Of a stretch of 16,038 bases of DNA, positions 15,189-16,038 are shown one piece after another. Source of the DNA: Proteobacteria bacterium UBA3413. Its GTDB lineage: Bacteria > Pseudomonadota > Gammaproteobacteria > Magnimaribacterales > D2472. The position numbers were made by a program, and so were the translations under genes. The DNA lies in contig DEOR01000003.1 in NCBI GenBank assembly GCA_002358345.1, positions 8,753-24,790 of the forward strand, given 5' to 3'. Positions within the stretch are counted from its first letter, which is position 1, and each line of letters starts with the position of its first letter. The notes below the pieces were generated by a model. That model had not been told where the DNA came from, did not search any database, and worked only from the letters and a program-made list of their open reading frames with translations.

Positions 15189-15878
15189 ATGCAAAAAAAA
15201 ATATTAGTTATCGGTGGCAGCTCTTTGATCGGCCAAGAGGTCGTAGCATTAATTAAAGCAGCTGGTGATCATCCTATTGTGACCTCTAGGTCGCACATGG
15301 AAGTCGAAGACGGGAGCTTTTTTCAATTAGATCCTAATGAGGATTTGTCAACCTTAGATGAATTACCTGACTCCATTGATGCTTTATTGTATTGTCCAGG
15401 ATCCATCTCTCTGAAATCCATACAGAGAATGGATTTAACTGAGGTGCAGGCCGATATGAAAATTAATTTTGAAGGAGCTTTCAATATTATAAAAAAAGTA
15501 CTTCCTAACTTAAAAAAAGATGCTGGAGCATCTGTGGTCTTTATTTCTTCTGTTGCGGTTAATACAGGCATGACCTTTCATACATCCATTGCTGCATCCA
15601 AAGGAGCTCTCGAGGGTTTTTCAAGAAGCCTAGCAGCTGAATTAGCACCAAGAGTTGCTGTAAATTGTATTGCGCCATCTCTAACAAATACCCCTCTTGC
15701 TGCAAATCTTTTAAGCGATGAAAAGCGCATCAAAGCATCAGAAGAAAGGCACCCATTAAATTCTATAGGTGACCCCAAAGCATTGGCTAGAGTTATCTAT
15801 GGTTTGTTATCTGCAAAAGATAACTGGATTACTGGGCAAACTATCTCCGTAGATGGCGGATTATCAACGATTAGGTGA
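15189..15878 (+). CDS. Atypical short-chain dehydrogenase/reductase family protein
   Basis: This is a cytosolic Rossmann-fold protein of 229 residues. The NAD(P)-binding glycine motif GGSSLIG is at 9-15; YCPGS at 68-72 stands in place of the usual NAG; N93 lies in KINFEGA. FISSVAV at 118-124 supplies the SDR serine (S121), and K138 lies in ASKGALEGF. The C-terminal GQTISVDGG near 216-224 is classical. The catalytic tyrosine of YxxxK is replaced by isoleucine (I134, codon ATT in clear sequence). From memory, relatives with the same FHxSIAxxKGA form exist, so it may be a real subfamily rather than a damaged gene. Whether it still reduces a substrate is unknown. The ATG at 15189 follows an A-rich leader without a Shine-Dalgarno. 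It is divergent from the acylase; aroC starts 35 nt downstream. Confidence 0.9.
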   Translation: MQKKILVIGGSSLIGQEVVALIKAAGDHPIVTSRSHMEVEDGSFFQLDPNEDLSTLDELPDSIDALLYCPGSISLKSIQRMDLTEVQADMKINFEGAFNIIKKVLPNLKKDAGASVVFISSVAVNTGMTFHTSIAASKGALEGFSRSLAAELAPRVAVNCIAPSLTNTPLAANLLSDEKRIKASEERHPLNSIGDPKALARVIYGLLSAKDNWITGQTISVDGGLSTIR

Positions 15879-15900
15879 AGATGGATTCAATTTTATAGTC

Positions 15901-15906
15901 TATAAT
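15901..15906 (+). promoter_or_regulatory. -10 promoter element of aroC
   Basis: A perfect TATAAT sits in the 35-bp gap after the SDR gene, 7 nt before the aroC ATG at 15914. The predicted transcription start falls on or beside the ATG, and there is no Shine-Dalgarno. No good -35 is visible at 16-19 bp. The short inverted repeat ATAGTC/GACTAT (15895-15900, 15910-15915) flanks the box and includes the first two bases of the start codon. Confidence 0.5.
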
Positions 15907-15913
15907 TTCGACT

Positions 15914-16038
15914 ATGTCAGGGAATACATTCGGAACATTTTTTAAAGTTACTACTTATGGCGAAAGTCATGGTAAAGCCCTTGGGTGCATCATTGATGGA
16001 TGCCCTCCTCAATTAGAAATCACAACTCAGGATATTCA
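15914..16038 (+). CDS. aroC: Chorismate synthase, 5' part (runs off the window)
   Basis: AroC converts EPSP to chorismate with reduced FMN, the last shared step of aromatic amino acid and folate synthesis. Only the first 41 codons and two further bases are inside the window. They read MSGNTFGTFFKVTTYGESHG, then an ALGCIIDGCPPQLE stretch, which is the diagnostic AroC N-terminus. The conserved GESHG histidine (H19) is present. The frame is intact to the window edge. The ATG at 15914 is fixed by the universal M(S/A)GN start of the family. It is 35 nt from the SDR stop and 7 nt from a perfect -10 box, so it may have its own leaderless transcript. Confidence 0.97.
   Translation, partial: MSGNTFGTFFKVTTYGESHGKALGCIIDGCPPQLEITTQDI

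Noticed and set aside
1..16038. tRNA, rRNA, CRISPR, insertion sequence or attachment sites
   Set aside because: No cloverleaf, rRNA core sequence, regular repeat array, transposase frame or long direct repeat was seen. All gaps longer than 40 bp (3 in the window) were read and hold only the sites listed.

Overview
The window is a gene-dense, AT-rich stretch (high-30s percent GC by eye, not counted) of a bacterial chromosome. It most likely comes from a streamlined marine gammaproteobacterium. The signs are an E. coli-type LexA with a CTG-N10-CAG SOS box, a class 2 membrane-type PyrD, a GlpG-like rhomboid protease, a ThrH phosphatase very like that of Pseudomonas, a PrpBCD methylcitrate cluster, and intergenic gaps mostly under 45 bp. 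A SAR86-like or similar lineage is a guess from style, not proof. I see no rRNA, tRNA, CRISPR, insertion sequence, prophage or obvious horizontally acquired island.

Left part, + strand, bases 2-6425: nadK (NADP synthesis), a rhomboid protease, galU (UDP-glucose), pyrD (pyrimidine synthesis), a small single-pass membrane protein of unknown function, and topA. Spacings are 1-28 nt, so this looks like one transcription unit of housekeeping genes. A 100-bp gap and a small 87-residue unknown protein follow.

Middle, 6786-9634: lexA on the - strand converges on the small unknown gene and overlaps it by 4 bp. Divergent from lexA, across a 68-bp gap holding a near-perfect SOS operator, is a tight + strand operon: an NT5C1-type 5'-nucleotidase, thrH and queH (queuosine synthesis). 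The last two overlap at ATGA.

Right part, 9674-13142: prpB-prpC-prpD, the methylcitrate cycle that turns propionyl-CoA and oxaloacetate into pyruvate and succinate. It is read from a plausible promoter directly upstream. A lipoprotein of the penicillin/AHL acylase (Ntn-hydrolase) family lies on the - strand and shares a palindromic CTAG double stop with prpD. Divergent from it is an SDR-fold protein that lacks the catalytic tyrosine. The window ends in the first 41 codons of aroC (chorismate synthase).

Most of this is ordinary core metabolism, and I do not see a convincing new multi-gene system. The most interesting signals are the following. (1) Several transcript-leading genes (aroC, prpB, the acylase) have a -10-like hexamer only 7-8 nt before the start codon and no Shine-Dalgarno, while some internal operon genes do have one, which suggests leaderless mRNAs. 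(2) The SDR has Ile in place of the catalytic Tyr. (3) The SOS operator lies between lexA and a nucleotidase operon. (4) Both convergent gene pairs overlap by exactly 4 bp at their stop codons, leaving no room for terminators.
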